8,418 bases of DNA, from the NCBI GenBank assembly GCA_024636425.1, contig JAGXHB010000136.1, forward strand, positions 1-8,418, given 5' to 3'. This stretch comes from Roseobacter sp. (GTDB taxonomy: Bacteria > Pseudomonadota > Alphaproteobacteria > Rhodobacterales > Rhodobacteraceae). Every line of letters starts with the position of its first letter. Position 1 is the first letter of the stretch. Position numbers and translations under genes: made by a program. Below are positions 7,978-8,418 of the stretch, piece after piece. The notes below the pieces were generated by a model. It made no database searches. It was not told where the DNA came from and saw only the letters and a program-made list of their open reading frames with translations.

Positions 7978-8418
7978 GTGACTCTAAGATCACGAAGGAA
8001 TTAGTTACTTCAAATCAGGTGATTAAGGCAGATTGCCCAAGATGTAGAAGAAGTCAAAATGCCCGAATTGAAACTGGTCTTGCGGAAACTGCGGACGATG
8101 GGAATGTCAGCAGCCATGATCGCCATCTCATAATAAGCTGCCAAGGCTGTGATCAAATTTTTTATGCTCACATAAGCTCTTTCTCAGAAGACGTTGAGTA
8201 TGAAAGAGATCATAGGACTGGTGAATGGACGTACTACAATCCTGAGACAAAAGTCTATTTCCCGTCAGCGAAGAAAAGAAGTAGGCCAGCTTGGCACAGT
8301 TTTTCCTTCCAGATTAACCAAACAGCACTTAGCGAATTGCTTGATAGCTTGTTAGATGTATTTGATCGCGGCCATTTTGTTTTCGCGGCAATGGGCGTCC
8401 GTACCTGCTTTGACATTA
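7974..8418 (+). CDS. Zinc-ribbon protein resembling DUF4145-domain proteins (5' part)
   Basis: The frame runs 148 codons from the TTG at 7974 to the window edge without a stop, so the C-terminus is missing. The N-terminal part has two CxxC pairs, CPRC at residues 21-24 and CQGC at 56-59, with the look of a zinc ribbon. A tyrosine- and charge-rich segment follows, then a helical stretch (LSELLDSLLDVFDRGHFVFAAMGVRTCFD) that resembles the conserved helix and AMG-[IV]-R motif of DUF4145 proteins. In that family, members occur near restriction-modification and other nuclease genes; the biochemical role is unknown. TTG is the only good start: the frame is closed by a TGA at 7959-7961, an AGGAG lies eight bases upstream, and TTGA overlaps the parE stop, suggesting translational coupling. 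GC is 43% over 7981-8418 and codons such as AGA, ATA and TTA are frequent, unlike every gene before it, so recent acquisition is likely. A GTG at 8019 is a weaker start. Confidence 0.7.

Overview
The window reads as GC-rich chromosomal DNA from an alphaproteobacterium, most likely a marine member of the Roseobacter group (Rhodobacteraceae). The support is protein content and style: a roseobacter-like class I aminotransferase end, a cupin of the DddL type (DMSP lyase) and a short ParE of about 650 residues. Assignment below family level is not possible from this sequence alone.

Layout, left to right. (1) 1-508, plus strand: the 3' part of an aspartate-type aminotransferase, cut by the window edge. 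(2) 529-930, plus: a small conserved-looking protein of unknown function. (3) 939-2309, minus: a complete MATE-family multidrug/sodium antiporter, convergent with gene 2 and only 8 bases from it. (4) 2310-2472: a divergent intergenic region with three direct repeats of period 13. (5) 2473-5148, plus: a probable three-gene operon of a dienelactone-hydrolase-like alpha/beta hydrolase, an epoxide-hydrolase-like alpha/beta hydrolase and an FMN-binding PPOX-family flavoprotein, closed by a hairpin. (6) 5175-5846, minus: a cupin protein recognised as DMSP lyase DddL. (7) 5847-6015: a divergent intergenic region with an inverted repeat. (8) 6016-7977, plus: parE, topoisomerase IV subunit B. (9) 7974 to the end, plus: a gene open to the window edge, in DNA of clearly lower GC (43% by hand count over 7981-8418). 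It encodes a two-CxxC zinc-ribbon-like protein resembling DUF4145-domain proteins, and it starts at a TTG that overlaps the parE stop.

How the genes fit together. Amino-acid metabolism (aminotransferase), chromosome decatenation (parE) and efflux (MATE) are ordinary housekeeping or semi-core functions. The hydrolase, hydrolase and flavoprotein group looks like a small catabolic or detoxification operon whose substrates cannot be read from sequence. dddL gives the cell a route from the algal osmolyte DMSP to dimethyl sulfide and acrylate, and it stands here without obvious ddd or acu partners.

The two observations most worth following are these. First, a 17-base tandem duplication at the start of the epoxide-hydrolase-like gene turns the original start into a six-codon mini-ORF whose stop overlaps the new start. 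Second, the AT-rich gene abutting parE looks acquired and may be the edge of an accessory island.
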